Of a stretch of 64,000 nucleotides of DNA, positions 52,965 to 61,217 are shown in pieces. Location: NCBI GenBank assembly GCA_049334165.1, contig JBEGHD010000009.1; one strand, written 5' to 3'. Position 1 is the stretch's first letter. The number at the start of each line of letters is the position of its first letter. The translations under genes and the position numbers were made by a program. Below the pieces are notes generated by a model. The model was given only the letters and a program-made list of their open reading frames with translations. It had not been told where the DNA came from and searched no databases. The stretch is from JBEGHD01 sp049334165 (lineage in GTDB: Bacteria; Bacteroidota; Bacteroidia; Flavobacteriales_D; Sanyastnellaceae).

Positions 52965-53047
52965 GCCCAGGTGGTGAAATTGGTAAACACGCCATCTTGA
53001 GGGGGTGGTGCACTCTGTGCTTGCTGGTTCGAGTCCAGTCCTGGGCA
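52965..53047 (+). tRNA. tRNA-Leu (anticodon GAG)
   Basis: 83 nt. Acceptor GCCCAGG/CCTGGGC, anticodon stem CCATC/GGTGG with loop TTGAGGG giving GAG, a long variable arm typical of leucine tRNA, and T loop TTCGAGT. No CCA is encoded. It lies 132 nt after tRNA-Lys. Confidence 0.93.
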
Positions 53048-53134
53048 CTTTTTATTCATAAGGATTAACTTTAATCTCTAACTTGGTTAAGAGAAGAAGT
53101 GATAAAACGAGGACGAGATGCCTGTCCTGATGTC

Positions 53135-53155
53135 ACCCTGAACTTGATTCAGGGT
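53135..53155. repeat. REP-like hairpin (CCCTGAA repeat)
   Basis: ACCCTGAA (53135-53142) and TTCAGGGT (53148-53155) are perfect complements around a CTTGA loop. The wider wording (TGTCACCCTGAACTTGATTC) matches a repeat seen intergenically in many bacterial genomes. It sits just upstream of the truncated tRNA-Leu remnant. Confidence 0.6.
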
Positions 53156-53165
53156 TGATTCAGGA

Positions 53166-53187
53166 AGTCCAGTCCTGGGCACTTTTT
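53166..53187 (+). pseudogene. Truncated tRNA-Leu 3' end
   Basis: 22 nt are identical to the 3' portion and trailer of the upstream tRNA-Leu (53032-53053): AGTCCAGTCCTGGGCACTTT plus two further T. The rest of a tRNA (D, anticodon and most of the T arm) is missing; the REP-like hairpin sits in its place. It is not a functional tRNA. Confidence 0.7.
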
Positions 53188-53219
53188 TCTTCATTTCAAA
53201 AGTCAATCAGATATTCAAT

Positions 53220-53301
53220 GCCCAGGTGGTGAAATTGGTAGACACGCTGTCTTCAGGCGGCAGTGGCGCAAGCCATGCTGGTTCGAGTCCAGTCCTGGGC
53301 A
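53220..53301 (+). tRNA. tRNA-Leu (anticodon CAG)
   Basis: 82 nt. Acceptor GCCCAGG/CCTGGGC, anticodon stem CTGTC/GGCAG with loop TTCAGGC giving CAG, a long variable arm, and T arm GCTGG-TTCGAGT-CCAGT. No CCA is encoded. Confidence 0.93.
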
Positions 53302-53436
53302 CTTTCAAATAATTTCATTCGAGCACTGTTTAGCAGTGCTTTTTTGTTTGGTCAAATCTGCTTCTCTTCTCTCCTACTTTTTTCCCCAGCTTCTGAATTT
53401 GATCGTCTAATCCTTCTCGACCAACAATGAGGAACT

Positions 53437-53444
53437 TATATTTG
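53437..53444 (+). promoter_or_regulatory. -7 element of the M14 carboxypeptidase gene
   Basis: TATATTTG continuing CAC, 33 nt before ATG 53478; TTC at 53414-53416 is a weak -33 with a 20-nt spacer. It lies inside the longest frame, supporting the later start. Confidence 0.6.
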
Positions 53445-53477
53445 CACGATCGAACACCAACAACAAACATTTTTCCG

Positions 53478-54605
53478 ATGACTATAAATTCAAAATTTGA
53501 CAGTGGTAACATCATCGTTGTAGATGACTCCAATCCTCAAAATATCCAACTCGAAATCCGCAAAGACACTAATTCGGATTTCATGCAATGGTTTCATTTC
53601 AATGTGGCAGATGCAAAGGGAAAGGATCTCAAGCTGAAAATTGTAAATGCCAACGAGGCCAGCTACAAGAAAGGTTTTGAAGACTACAACGCTTGCGCCA
53701 GCTATGATCAAAAATATTGGTTTAGAGTTCCTACCACTTACAATGATGGAGTACTAACCATTGAACACACGCCCGAAACGGAATCAGTGAGCTACGCTTA
53801 CTTTGCCCCCTACAGCTACGAGATGCACCAAAATCTAATTTCTGCGGCTCGTCAGGCACCCAACTGCAGAAGCGAAGTGATCGGGCAAACTGTGGAAGGC
53901 AGAAATATCGATATGCTTATTGCCGGAAAGCCCGGAGAAGACAAAAAGACTATTTGGGTGATTGCCAGACAACACCCTGGAGAAAGTATGGCATCCTGGT
54001 TTATGCAAGGCTTCATCTTAAAGCTGCTCGATCCATTTGATCCTGTTGGAAGAAAAATTCTGGAGAATGCAGTGGTTTACATGGTTCCACACATGAACCC
54101 AGACGGAGCAATTGCTGGCAACCTCAGGTCGAACCTCGCAGGAGCAAATCTAAATCGTGAGTGGGAAAGCCCGACTTTAGAACGCAGTCCGGAAGTTTAC
54201 CACGTGCGCAACAAGATGGATGAAACGGGAATCGATTTATTCCTCGATATTCACGGTGATGAAGAGCTGCCGTACAACTTTGTGGCTGGAAACGAAGGAA
54301 ATCCAAACTACTCCGACCGATTAAGAGGGCTTGAAGATGAATTCAAAAAACTATGGATGGCTGCAAGTCCTGATTTTCAGGACACTCACGGTTACCCAAA
54401 GGACGAGCCCAAGCAAGGTAATATGACTGTGGCTACAAATCAAGTTGGCCATCGATTCGATTGCCTCGCCTACACCATCGAGATGCCTTTTAAAGACAAT
54501 GCCGATATGCCTGATGAGGAAGTTGGCTGGTCTGCAGAAAGGTCCGAAATCCTCGGGGAAGGAATTCTACTACCTGTGATGCAGATTTTGGATAAGGTGA
54601 GGTAG
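53478..54605 (+). CDS. M14-type cytosolic zinc carboxypeptidase
   Basis: 375 residues from ATG 53478; an earlier in-frame ATG (53427) lies upstream of the promoter. There is no signal peptide. An N-terminal beta domain (about 1-120; NVADAKGKDLKLKIVNA) precedes the M14 core. Zinc ligands are in RQHPGES (His and Glu) and DIHGDE (His); MNPDGAIAGNLRSNLAGANLNREWE is the substrate-binding stretch; YTIEMPF holds the general-base Glu. It resembles the Nna1/CCP-like cytosolic carboxypeptidases. Physiological substrate unknown. Confidence 0.92.
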   Translation: MTINSKFDSGNIIVVDDSNPQNIQLEIRKDTNSDFMQWFHFNVADAKGKDLKLKIVNANEASYKKGFEDYNACASYDQKYWFRVPTTYNDGVLTIEHTPETESVSYAYFAPYSYEMHQNLISAARQAPNCRSEVIGQTVEGRNIDMLIAGKPGEDKKTIWVIARQHPGESMASWFMQGFILKLLDPFDPVGRKILENAVVYMVPHMNPDGAIAGNLRSNLAGANLNREWESPTLERSPEVYHVRNKMDETGIDLFLDIHGDEELPYNFVAGNEGNPNYSDRLRGLEDEFKKLWMAASPDFQDTHGYPKDEPKQGNMTVATNQVGHRFDCLAYTIEMPFKDNADMPDEEVGWSAERSEILGEGILLPVMQILDKVR

Positions 54606-54894
54606 GAAGTAGGTTTCTCTTGTAGAGATTCTGGTCTGGGCTTTATGGTGTGAATCTTTGCTGTTTTGTGAGATGGACTGAGTTAAGATTGAAATAATGT
54701 GGAGATAAAGCTGTGGCCGCTACTAATTTGCTCTCTCAAACATGTAAAACCCCAAGGCAGCAGATAGCTTTTTAGTATAAAAAGGTATTCCAGAACAAGC
54801 CCCACAACTTTATCTCACCTTCGCGCAGCGATGGCATGCAACCGCATTATTTCAATAACCGAAGGCAGATGTAAAAACCAAAATGCCACCAACT
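54606..54894. other. Intergenic stretch without visible gene
   Basis: About 290 nt between the carboxypeptidase and the tRNA-Met terminator. No promoter, RNA or clear repeat was seen apart from a small TCTCTTGTAGAGA dyad near 54617-54629. Confidence 0.5.
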
Positions 54895-54931
54895 AAAAAA
54901 CCCTCACCGTCTTCGTTGACAGTAAGGGTTT
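54895..54931 (-). terminator. Terminator of tRNA-Met
   Basis: On the minus strand AAACCCT-T-AC-T-GTC folds with GAC-G-GT-G-AGGGTTT around an AACGAA loop and ends in six T (complement of 54895-54900). Confidence 0.8.
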
Positions 54932-54940
54932 CCTTTTTTG

Positions 54941-55014
54941 TAGCGGGACCGAGACTTGAACTCGGGACCTCATGATTATGAATCATGCGCTCTAACCAGC
55001 TGAGCTATCCCGCC
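54941..55014 (-). tRNA. tRNA-Met (anticodon CAT)
   Basis: 74 nt on the minus strand. Acceptor GGCGGGA pairs with TCCCGCT, D arm GCTC...GAGC, anticodon stem CATGA/TCATG around TTCATAA giving CAT, T arm CCGAG-TTCAAGT-CTCGG. The shape is elongator tRNA-Met; a lysidine-modified tRNA-Ile cannot be ruled out from sequence alone. No CCA is encoded. Confidence 0.88.
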
Positions 55015-55210
55015 ATATTGCAATCGCTTTTCTGAATTGCGGGCGCAAATATAGAAGTTTTTTTTATCCAACGAAACAACATTGGTTTAGCCTTTTTCCT
55101 TCTTCAGTTTTTTCTTTATTTGCCGCTGATTTGCAGCTTTTTAAAAATCGAAATCAAGTAGCAAATATTTTCTATATTGTGACAGCACTATAACGCTAAC
55201 AAATCAAGCG

Positions 55211-55600
55211 ATGGACAAAGAAAAATACACTCTCGAATTCCTCATAAATGCTTCCAGTAAAATCATTTACAACTGCCTCACCTCACCTAGTGGATTGTCG
55301 GAATGGTTTGCAGATGACGTAAATATTCGCAACGACATTTACACTTTTAAATGGGACGGTAGTGAAGAAGATGCCAGACTGCTCAACAAAAAAAGAGACG
55401 AATTTGCTCGCTATATCTGGCTGGCTGATGAGGAAGAAGGAAACGATGTGTTTTTCGAAATGAGAATCAAAATCGATGACCTCACTGGTGAACTTGCCTT
55501 AATCATTACTGATTTTGCCGAAGAGGATGAACTCGAAGAAGCTAAAATGCTTTGGGAAAGTCAAATAGACAGTCTGAAGCAAGCTCTCGGATCTAGCTAA
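55211..55600 (+). CDS. START-like domain protein (Bacteroidota type)
   Basis: 129 residues. The single-domain family has LEFLINASSKIIYNCLTSPSGLSEWFADDV, then YTFKWDGSEEDARLL, FFEMRIKIDDLTGELALIITDFAEEDE and a final helix. It resembles an AHSA1/START helix-grip fold that binds a hydrophobic ligand or partner. It is very common in the phylum and without known function. Its stop abuts the stop of convergent trmN6 with no spacer. Confidence 0.9.
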   Translation: MDKEKYTLEFLINASSKIIYNCLTSPSGLSEWFADDVNIRNDIYTFKWDGSEEDARLLNKKRDEFARYIWLADEEEGNDVFFEMRIKIDDLTGELALIITDFAEEDELEEAKMLWESQIDSLKQALGSS

Positions 55601-56305
55601 TTAAAGGTAAAAAGCCTCGGTCTGTTTTAGAAATTGCTCAGTGTAAGCACTGTTTTCATTGTAGACGGTTAGCGAATTTCTTCGTTCAGACCTTACTGAA
55701 TCACTTCTGGTAAAAGTCATCATAACACGACTCGAGGGTTTTCCGTGAATTGGAATCAATTCAGTGGTTTCAATAACTTCTCCATAACCGTTTTCGCTGC
55801 AAAGACCTTTCAACTCATTTTCGAAACGTGCAGGAATGATTACCGAGAACATCCCTTCAGGAGAGACCTTTTTTGCGCCTTCGACCAAATTTTTGAGAGA
55901 TAATGCATGGGTGTTGCGAGCGAGTTTCCGTCTACTGCTGGAATACTGATGTGTAGTTGAATAATAAGGTGGATTGCTCACCACCAGGTCGTACTTTCCA
56001 GATGGTTCGAAGTCTTTAAAATCACCTTCGATTAATTTAAGCCTTTCACTCCAGAGTGAATTCGAAAAGTTTTCTCGAGCTCGCTCGGCAGCCGTTGGTT
56101 CAATTTCGATCGCATCGATGTGAGCCTCTGGAAATCGCTGTGCAAGCATCAAGCTTAGCAGACCACTACCCGCTCCCACATCCAGAATTTTGGCACATCC
56201 GGTGGCATTTACCCATGAGCCGAAGACAATGCCATCGGTGCTAATCTTCATTCCGCAATCAGACTGATCGAGGTCAAATTGCTTAAACCTAAAAATGTTG
56301 TTCAT
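55601..56305 (-). CDS. trmN6: tRNA1(Val) (adenine-N6)-methyltransferase
   Basis: 234 residues. It has the SAM-binding ILDVGAGSGLLSLMLAQRFP and the N6-adenine methylase motif NPPYYS. The opening FKQFDLDQSDCGMKISTDGIVFGSWV matches YfiC/TrmN6, which methylates A37 of tRNA-Val. The ATG overlaps the stop of the upstream gene by 4 nt, so it is the last gene of a four-gene minus-strand unit. Confidence 0.9.
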   Translation of the reverse strand: MNNIFRFKQFDLDQSDCGMKISTDGIVFGSWVNATGCAKILDVGAGSGLLSLMLAQRFPEAHIDAIEIEPTAAERARENFSNSLWSERLKLIEGDFKDFEPSGKYDLVVSNPPYYSTTHQYSSSRRKLARNTHALSLKNLVEGAKKVSPEGMFSVIIPARFENELKGLCSENGYGEVIETTELIPIHGKPSSRVMMTFTRSDSVRSERRNSLTVYNENSAYTEQFLKQTEAFYL

Positions 56306-56922
56306 GAAGTTTGTCGATAGATCCTGACGATGCGATAAGGCGACTTTTCACCGACATTCCTGAAATGAATTTCTTCGAGCTTTCCAGATTCATCAAAGTA
56401 ATAGTCGCGAACTTCAACAGGCGCATTTTGATCGTTGAAGAGTGTTTCTCTCCGAAATGAATTTCCATTTTTGAAATGATCGACCCTTGAAATGGGAGAG
56501 AAATTATCTCCGCTGAGAGTTGATCTCGTTTCTTTCACTAGCACACCATCTTCGTAATCGAAAACAAACCGGCCGGGCCATTGAGGAACTGTGTCCATGG
56601 CTACCCACTGGTAGATTCCAAACTTTCTGTAGACTGGCCTAAAAAGCACATCAGCAGTGTCGTTGCCAAACTGTTGCGAAACCATTTTTCCGGAACGGTA
56701 TTTCCATCTTTTCCAGTGTTTTTCTTCACCGCAGTAGCCGAGCCATTCTTGCTTGTATTTGCGGCCTTCCGAATCTAGGTAGCGTTTGCTCCACAAACAG
56801 CTGTCGCTCATCGTTGAGTCCGCTTCGAGATCGAAAGAATAAAAAAGCTCGGTGGTTTGTGCGTGAGTTGAAAAGGTCAGATGACCTAAGCCAAGTAAAA
56901 TTGTCGCTGTTAAATGCTTCAT
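56302..56922 (-). CDS. Exported protein of unknown function with MORN-like repeats
   Basis: 206 residues with a signal peptide (about 1-21, HLTFSTHAQ). Repeats such as RKYKQEWLGYC, HWKRWKYRSGKM, DGVLVKETRST and ESGKLEEIHFRNVG have the Gly/Lys-rich beta-hairpin look of MORN-like repeat proteins. It overlaps both its neighbours by 4 nt, so it is transcribed with the PaaY-like gene and trmN6. The role is unknown. Confidence 0.65.
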   Translation of the reverse strand: MKHLTATILLGLGHLTFSTHAQTTELFYSFDLEADSTMSDSCLWSKRYLDSEGRKYKQEWLGYCGEEKHWKRWKYRSGKMVSQQFGNDTADVLFRPVYRKFGIYQWVAMDTVPQWPGRFVFDYEDGVLVKETRSTLSGDNFSPISRVDHFKNGNSFRRETLFNDQNAPVEVRDYYFDESGKLEEIHFRNVGEKSPYRIVRIYRQTS

Positions 56923-57515
56923 CCTTTTTTGATGTTATTCCATGTTTCGTACAACGACTCCTGCTTTGGTCGATCTGCAGGCATTTCGCGAAGCGGCTCG
57001 CATTCTTTGAGCGAAGCGTAAAGATCACCCGGAAGTGCCTGGTAGAGAGCTGTACCTTTCGTTTTCCAGTCGATCATTTCATCGCTCACTTTCTTGATCA
57101 CTTTTCCGGGATTACCCACCACCAAACTCCTTTTCTCAATTCTTGTGTTGGCAGCGATGAAAGCCAGGGCTCCAACGATGCATTCATCTTCAATCACCAC
57201 ATCGTCCATCACCACAGCGTTCATTCCGATCAGGCAGTTTTTGCCAATTTCGGCTCCATGGATTATGGCTCCATGACCGATATGTGCACTTTCATGCAAT
57301 CGAACTGTCACCCCGGGAAACATGTGGATCGTGCAGTTTTCCTGAACGTTGCAGCCGTCCTCGATGATGATTTCACCCCAGTCGCCACGAATTGCCGCTC
57401 CGGGTCCAACGTACACGTCTTTGCCGATTACAACATTTCCCGTAACAGCAGCCTGTGGATGCACAAAGGCCGATGGGTGAACGACTGGTTTAAAACCTTT
57501 GAATTCGTAAATCAT
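56919..57515 (-). CDS. Gamma-carbonic-anhydrase-like left-handed beta-helix protein (PaaY-like)
   Basis: 198 residues of hexapeptide repeats. It has the family's AAIRGDWGEIIIEDGCNVQENCTIHMF, then HIGHGAIIHGAEIGKNCLIGMNAVVMDD, with the three zinc histidines of the fold, and ends with a C-terminal helix. The HGAIIHG and MNAVVMDD wording resembles PaaY, a thioesterase-like protein of phenylacetate breakdown. A thiolase of PcaF/PaaJ type lies upstream (31 nt gap). No other paa genes are in the window, so the pathway role is an inference. Confidence 0.85.
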   Translation of the reverse strand: MIYEFKGFKPVVHPSAFVHPQAAVTGNVVIGKDVYVGPGAAIRGDWGEIIIEDGCNVQENCTIHMFPGVTVRLHESAHIGHGAIIHGAEIGKNCLIGMNAVVMDDVVIEDECIVGALAFIAANTRIEKRSLVVGNPGKVIKKVSDEMIDWKTKGTALYQALPGDLYASLKECEPLREMPADRPKQESLYETWNNIKKG

Positions 57516-57545
57516 TACTTCAATGTTTGAATTGCCATAGACGAA

Positions 57546-58757
57546 TTACACGTTAGGATTTTCTAAAATCGTAGCATAGCCCTGTCCAACTCCGATGCAA
57601 AGTGTGCACAGTGCATATTTCTTTCCTGTTTCCTGGAGCTGAATGGCAGCGGTGTGCAGCAATCGCGCTCCGGTCATTCCGAGTGGATGTCCTAGAGCAA
57701 TCGCACCACCATTTGGGTTCAAACGAGGATCGTCATCTTTAAGTCCCCATTCGCGAATGCATGCCAGCGACTGAGCAGCAAAGGCTTCATTGAGCTCAAT
57801 GATGTCCATGTCTTCCATGGTGAGACCTGCCAGTTTGAGAGCTTTTTCACTCGCTTTCACCGGGCCAATACCCATAATGCGAGGCTCCACTCCAACCACT
57901 GCGGAAGTTACGATTTTGGCCATTGGTTTAAAACCATTCTTCTCAACAGCTCTGTCTGAAGCGATGAGCAACGCTCCAGCTCCATCATTCAACCCACTGG
58001 CATTTCCCGGAGTAACGCTTCCTCCTTCTTTCTTGAAAGCCGGTCTCAACTTCGCTAAAACTTCAGGAGTTGTGGTTGGTCTGACAAATTCATCCGTATC
58101 AAAAATCAGAGGATCTTGTTTCCTTCTTGGAATCTCCACCGGAATAATTTCTTTACCAAGGCGACCGTTTTTCTGAGCTTCGGTAGCTTTCATTTGCGAG
58201 CGGTAAGCAAAAGCATCCTGATCCTCGCGGCTGATGTTATACATCTCCACCAGATTTTCGGCTGTTTCACCCATTGAGTGAACTCCATATTGCTCCTTCA
58301 TTTTTGGGTTGACAAACCTCCACCCGAAACTCGAGTCGAACATTTGGGCATCGCGGCCATAAGGCTTAGAAACCTTAGAAATCACCCAAGGTCCGCGAGT
58401 CATGTGTTCCATTCCACCAGAGATAAATAAGTCACCTTCTTCAAGACGAATTGCTCTGGCCGCATTTATGGTCGCAGCCATGCCCGAAGAGCACAGTCTG
58501 TTCACCGTTTCTCCGGGAACTGTGTGTGGAAGCCCCGCCAAGAGCAGCGACATGCGAGCTACGTTTCTGTTGTCTTCACCAGCCTGGTTGGCACAACCTA
58601 GCATTACATCGTCAATAGTTGAAAGGTCGAGATCAGGATGGCGATCTACTAACGCTTTGATGGCATGTGCTGCCAAATCATCTGCTCTCACAGGTGCCAG
58701 CGTTCCACCAAAGTTACCGATTGGCGTTCTAATTCCGTCTATTATGTATGCATTCAT
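57546..58757 (-). CDS. Thiolase, 3-oxoadipyl-CoA / 3-oxo-5,6-dehydrosuberyl-CoA type (PcaF/PaaJ-like)
   Basis: 403 residues. Catalytic residues are visible: the nucleophilic cysteine in NRLCSSGMAA (near residue 90), the His in IALGHPLGMTGAR and the second cysteine in CIGVGQGYA. The LGCANQAGEDNRNVARMS and IGWRFVNP segments favour the PcaF/PaaJ subgroup over plain acetyl-CoA acetyltransferase. It would cleave 3-oxoadipyl-CoA or the related ring-opened product to acetyl-CoA. It is the first gene of the unit thiolase, PaaY-like, MORN-like, trmN6. Confidence 0.88.
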   Translation of the reverse strand: MNAYIIDGIRTPIGNFGGTLAPVRADDLAAHAIKALVDRHPDLDLSTIDDVMLGCANQAGEDNRNVARMSLLLAGLPHTVPGETVNRLCSSGMAATINAARAIRLEEGDLFISGGMEHMTRGPWVISKVSKPYGRDAQMFDSSFGWRFVNPKMKEQYGVHSMGETAENLVEMYNISREDQDAFAYRSQMKATEAQKNGRLGKEIIPVEIPRRKQDPLIFDTDEFVRPTTTPEVLAKLRPAFKKEGGSVTPGNASGLNDGAGALLIASDRAVEKNGFKPMAKIVTSAVVGVEPRIMGIGPVKASEKALKLAGLTMEDMDIIELNEAFAAQSLACIREWGLKDDDPRLNPNGGAIALGHPLGMTGARLLHTAAIQLQETGKKYALCTLCIGVGQGYATILENPNV

Positions 58758-58849
58758 GTTGTTTCGATTTTAGGCAAAAATGCCGCTTTCGAGGCTCTTT
58801 TCAAAACCCACTAAAGAACTAAAAAACCAAAGTGCATTTTGTTCTTCTC

Positions 58850-61144
58850 CTAATCGAGACTGTAGCTGAACCCAATAAAAAAACGGATGCCCTGGTTAGG
58901 CGCGTAAACGTAAGTGGGATCGAATGTGAGCGCATTTGGATTCTGTGGTGTGGACAGAACATTTCCACTTTCATCGAATTCCACATTTCTATCGAAAGGA
59001 TCGTGAGATCTTGCAATACTGTTTGCCGGAGGTGTGAAGTTTAGCAGGTTTTTAACTCCTCCATAAAACTTCCAGTTACCATTTGGAGCGTGCCAGGTTA
59101 GTTTCACATTCTGTATGCTCCACCAGGGCGAAAACTCATCTCGTGGGTCGAGATCTCCAAGAAGCGGAAGTCTCATGGGGCCGTAGAGATTTCCAGTGTA
59201 ATCAATGTCAAGATTCCATTTTACAATCGGATAACTCACTGACCACACAGCGGTCCAGTTTTCTGTGAGGATGGGACGAACTCGCTTCAGGTTTCCTTCC
59301 TGATCTTCCTGAGTGAAGAAAACATCCATTGCTGTAGCTCCAACTCTGGCAGTTAATCCATTTCCCATCACTGCCTGAAGATTGACCGAAACACCCCGAG
59401 AAACCGAGTATTCATCCAGGTTGGAGTAAATAATTTTCTGCGGATCGGTATCGTAATCAGGAATAATCTGATTAGTAAAATGAGTATACCATGCTGAGGC
59501 ATCAAGTTCAAAGTAGTTGTTTCCGGAATCATAAATACGCTTAACGTAGTTGAGATTTACATTGTAGCTCTGCTCGGGATCGAGTTGCTCAGTGATCTCT
59601 ACATCCCTGGCTCCAGTGAGTGCCGCGTGATCTTCGGTAAATAAATTCACAACTCTAAATCCAGTTCCTGCATTTATACGAATGGAGTTTTTTCGGTTGA
59701 TCGTCCATTTGTAAGCAAACCTGGGCGTGAAAATCTCCTTGTGCTCTGAGTGATAATCGGTGCGCAATCCAAGAAGCAACTTGTTTTTTTCGTTGAGCTC
59801 AATTTCATCCTGTACAAAAATACCTGGCAACCATGTTCGCGAGGGCTGATTTCTGGAGCCATTATCCGTGGTCAACTGCGTTGCAGGAGTGTTGTCATCG
59901 TAAAAAGTGTATCGCACAGCACTACCAAAAAGCAGTTTGTGAGAATTAACTCTTTTGTTCCACACCAGCTGTCCGAAGGCAATCCTTTGATCAGCCAGAT
60001 AGGTGCTATTTCCGTAGTAGGCGTCTTGCTCGTGGCTATTGGCCGAAATAGAAAGCTGAAGACCGTCAACAGGCAGGTCGTACTTTCCGATAACTTCCCA
60101 TCGATTGGTTAGAATATTTTCTCCGTAAACCTGGTCACCTCCGCGAAACTCGGGTCTCCAGTTCAGCTCACCTCCCCACCTATCTTCATTCAGGTAGCGA
60201 AAAGCAAGTGAAAACTCTTTGTTCTCCGGTCTGTGAAACTTCCACTTTTGAAAAACCGAGATGCGATCCTGAAGCGCCATGTCTGTGAAGTTGTCCTTGT
60301 TGTTGTCAATTGGGTTGCCGTAATGGAAAGCACTAAGCCCGGTCAGAACATTGACCCTTTCACCAATCTTGTTTGACAATCCTACGTTGGCGGTGAGCTC
60401 CTGCCAGCTGGTAATATTTGCATCTGCAGAAATGCGCGGTGCGTGACCAGGCTCTTTTGTAATCACATTTACCAATCCGCCAACTGCTTCAGAGCCAAAC
60501 AGAGAAGAAGCTGGGCCTTTCACTACTTCAATTCGCTCGATCATGTCGGTGGGTATTCCCGACAAGCCGTAAACTGTGGAAAGTCCGCTAACGATGGGCA
60601 TTCCGTCAATCAAAATCATGGTGTAAGCTCCTTCGAGTCCATTGATGTGAATGTCACCGGTGTTGCAAACACTGCAATTGAGTTGTGGACGTACGCCATT
60701 GACACTTTGAAGCGCGTCAAATAATGAAGGAGTTGGATTGTTTTTCAAAAATTCTGCTGAATAAACTTCTACCGGAACTGGACTTTCGAGCCTGCTCACC
60801 TCAGACATGGTGCCGCTCACAACGACTTCACTAATATTTACCGATGGCTTAAGATCGACAGAGATTGATGTTGTTTCGCCCGCGCTCACTAAAATCTTTT
60901 CGAATGCTCCCTTGTAACCCACGTATGAAAACTTCAATTCGTACTCACCGGCAGGAACTTGCTCGAAAAGAAAAGTGCCTTCTTCATCAGTAGTAGTACC
61001 TTTTTGAAGTGATGTGATGATGACATTAGCCAGAGGCAGGTTATCACCACCACCCGTCACTTTTCCCTGAATAGTGCCTGTCTGACTTTGAGCAAGACTA
61101 AAACCACAAAGCAAAACTGAAATGAGGACACTTAAACTTTTCAT
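58850..61144 (-). CDS. TonB-dependent receptor, CirA/FepA-like, predicted to be under DtxR-type control
   Basis: 764 residues. Signal peptide (about 1-18), a carboxypeptidase-like regulatory domain (about 22-100; GTIQGKVTGGGDNLPLANVI), then the plug (about 115-230) with INGLEGAYTMILIDG, MIERIEVVKGPASSLFGSEAV and GGLVNVITKEPG. A long barrel follows, ending FFIGFSYSLD. It probably imports a siderophore or metal complex. Its promoter (minus strand TACATTTG, plus 61177-61184) has a DtxR-like box in the -33/-7 spacer, so iron or manganese repression is likely. Confidence 0.92.
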   Translation of the reverse strand: MKSLSVLISVLLCGFSLAQSQTGTIQGKVTGGGDNLPLANVIITSLQKGTTTDEEGTFLFEQVPAGEYELKFSYVGYKGAFEKILVSAGETTSISVDLKPSVNISEVVVSGTMSEVSRLESPVPVEVYSAEFLKNNPTPSLFDALQSVNGVRPQLNCSVCNTGDIHINGLEGAYTMILIDGMPIVSGLSTVYGLSGIPTDMIERIEVVKGPASSLFGSEAVGGLVNVITKEPGHAPRISADANITSWQELTANVGLSNKIGERVNVLTGLSAFHYGNPIDNNKDNFTDMALQDRISVFQKWKFHRPENKEFSLAFRYLNEDRWGGELNWRPEFRGGDQVYGENILTNRWEVIGKYDLPVDGLQLSISANSHEQDAYYGNSTYLADQRIAFGQLVWNKRVNSHKLLFGSAVRYTFYDDNTPATQLTTDNGSRNQPSRTWLPGIFVQDEIELNEKNKLLLGLRTDYHSEHKEIFTPRFAYKWTINRKNSIRINAGTGFRVVNLFTEDHAALTGARDVEITEQLDPEQSYNVNLNYVKRIYDSGNNYFELDASAWYTHFTNQIIPDYDTDPQKIIYSNLDEYSVSRGVSVNLQAVMGNGLTARVGATAMDVFFTQEDQEGNLKRVRPILTENWTAVWSVSYPIVKWNLDIDYTGNLYGPMRLPLLGDLDPRDEFSPWWSIQNVKLTWHAPNGNWKFYGGVKNLLNFTPPANSIARSHDPFDRNVEFDESGNVLSTPQNPNALTFDPTYVYAPNQGIRFFIGFSYSLD

Positions 61145-61176
61145 TCGTACCTTCGTTTAGCGATTAATTAGGAATG

Positions 61177-61207
61177 CAAATGTATATCAATTAGGTTAGC
61201 CTAACAA
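61177..61207 (-). promoter_or_regulatory. Promoter of the 58850-61144 TonB receptor
   Basis: On the minus strand, TTG (plus-strand 61205-61207) and TACATTTG (plus-strand 61177-61184) are separated by 20 nt, a good phylum-type promoter. The DtxR-like box 61191-61209 overlaps the spacer and the -33. Confidence 0.7.
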
Positions 61208-61209
61208 TA
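61191..61209. promoter_or_regulatory. DtxR/IdeR-type operator between divergent genes
   Basis: TTAGGTTAGCCTAACAATA agrees with the known DtxR/IdeR consensus (TTAGGTTAGCCTAACCTAA) at 16 of 19 positions. It lies in the spacer of the TonB receptor promoter and 8 nt before the DtxR-family start codon at 61218, so it could repress both directions. Confidence 0.72.
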
Positions 61210-61217
61210 TATTTTAC

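Noticed and set aside
56814..57530. Plus-strand open frame of 238 codons over the PaaY-like gene
   Set aside because: The minus-strand hexapeptide-repeat protein is unmistakable and accounts for the open antisense frame.
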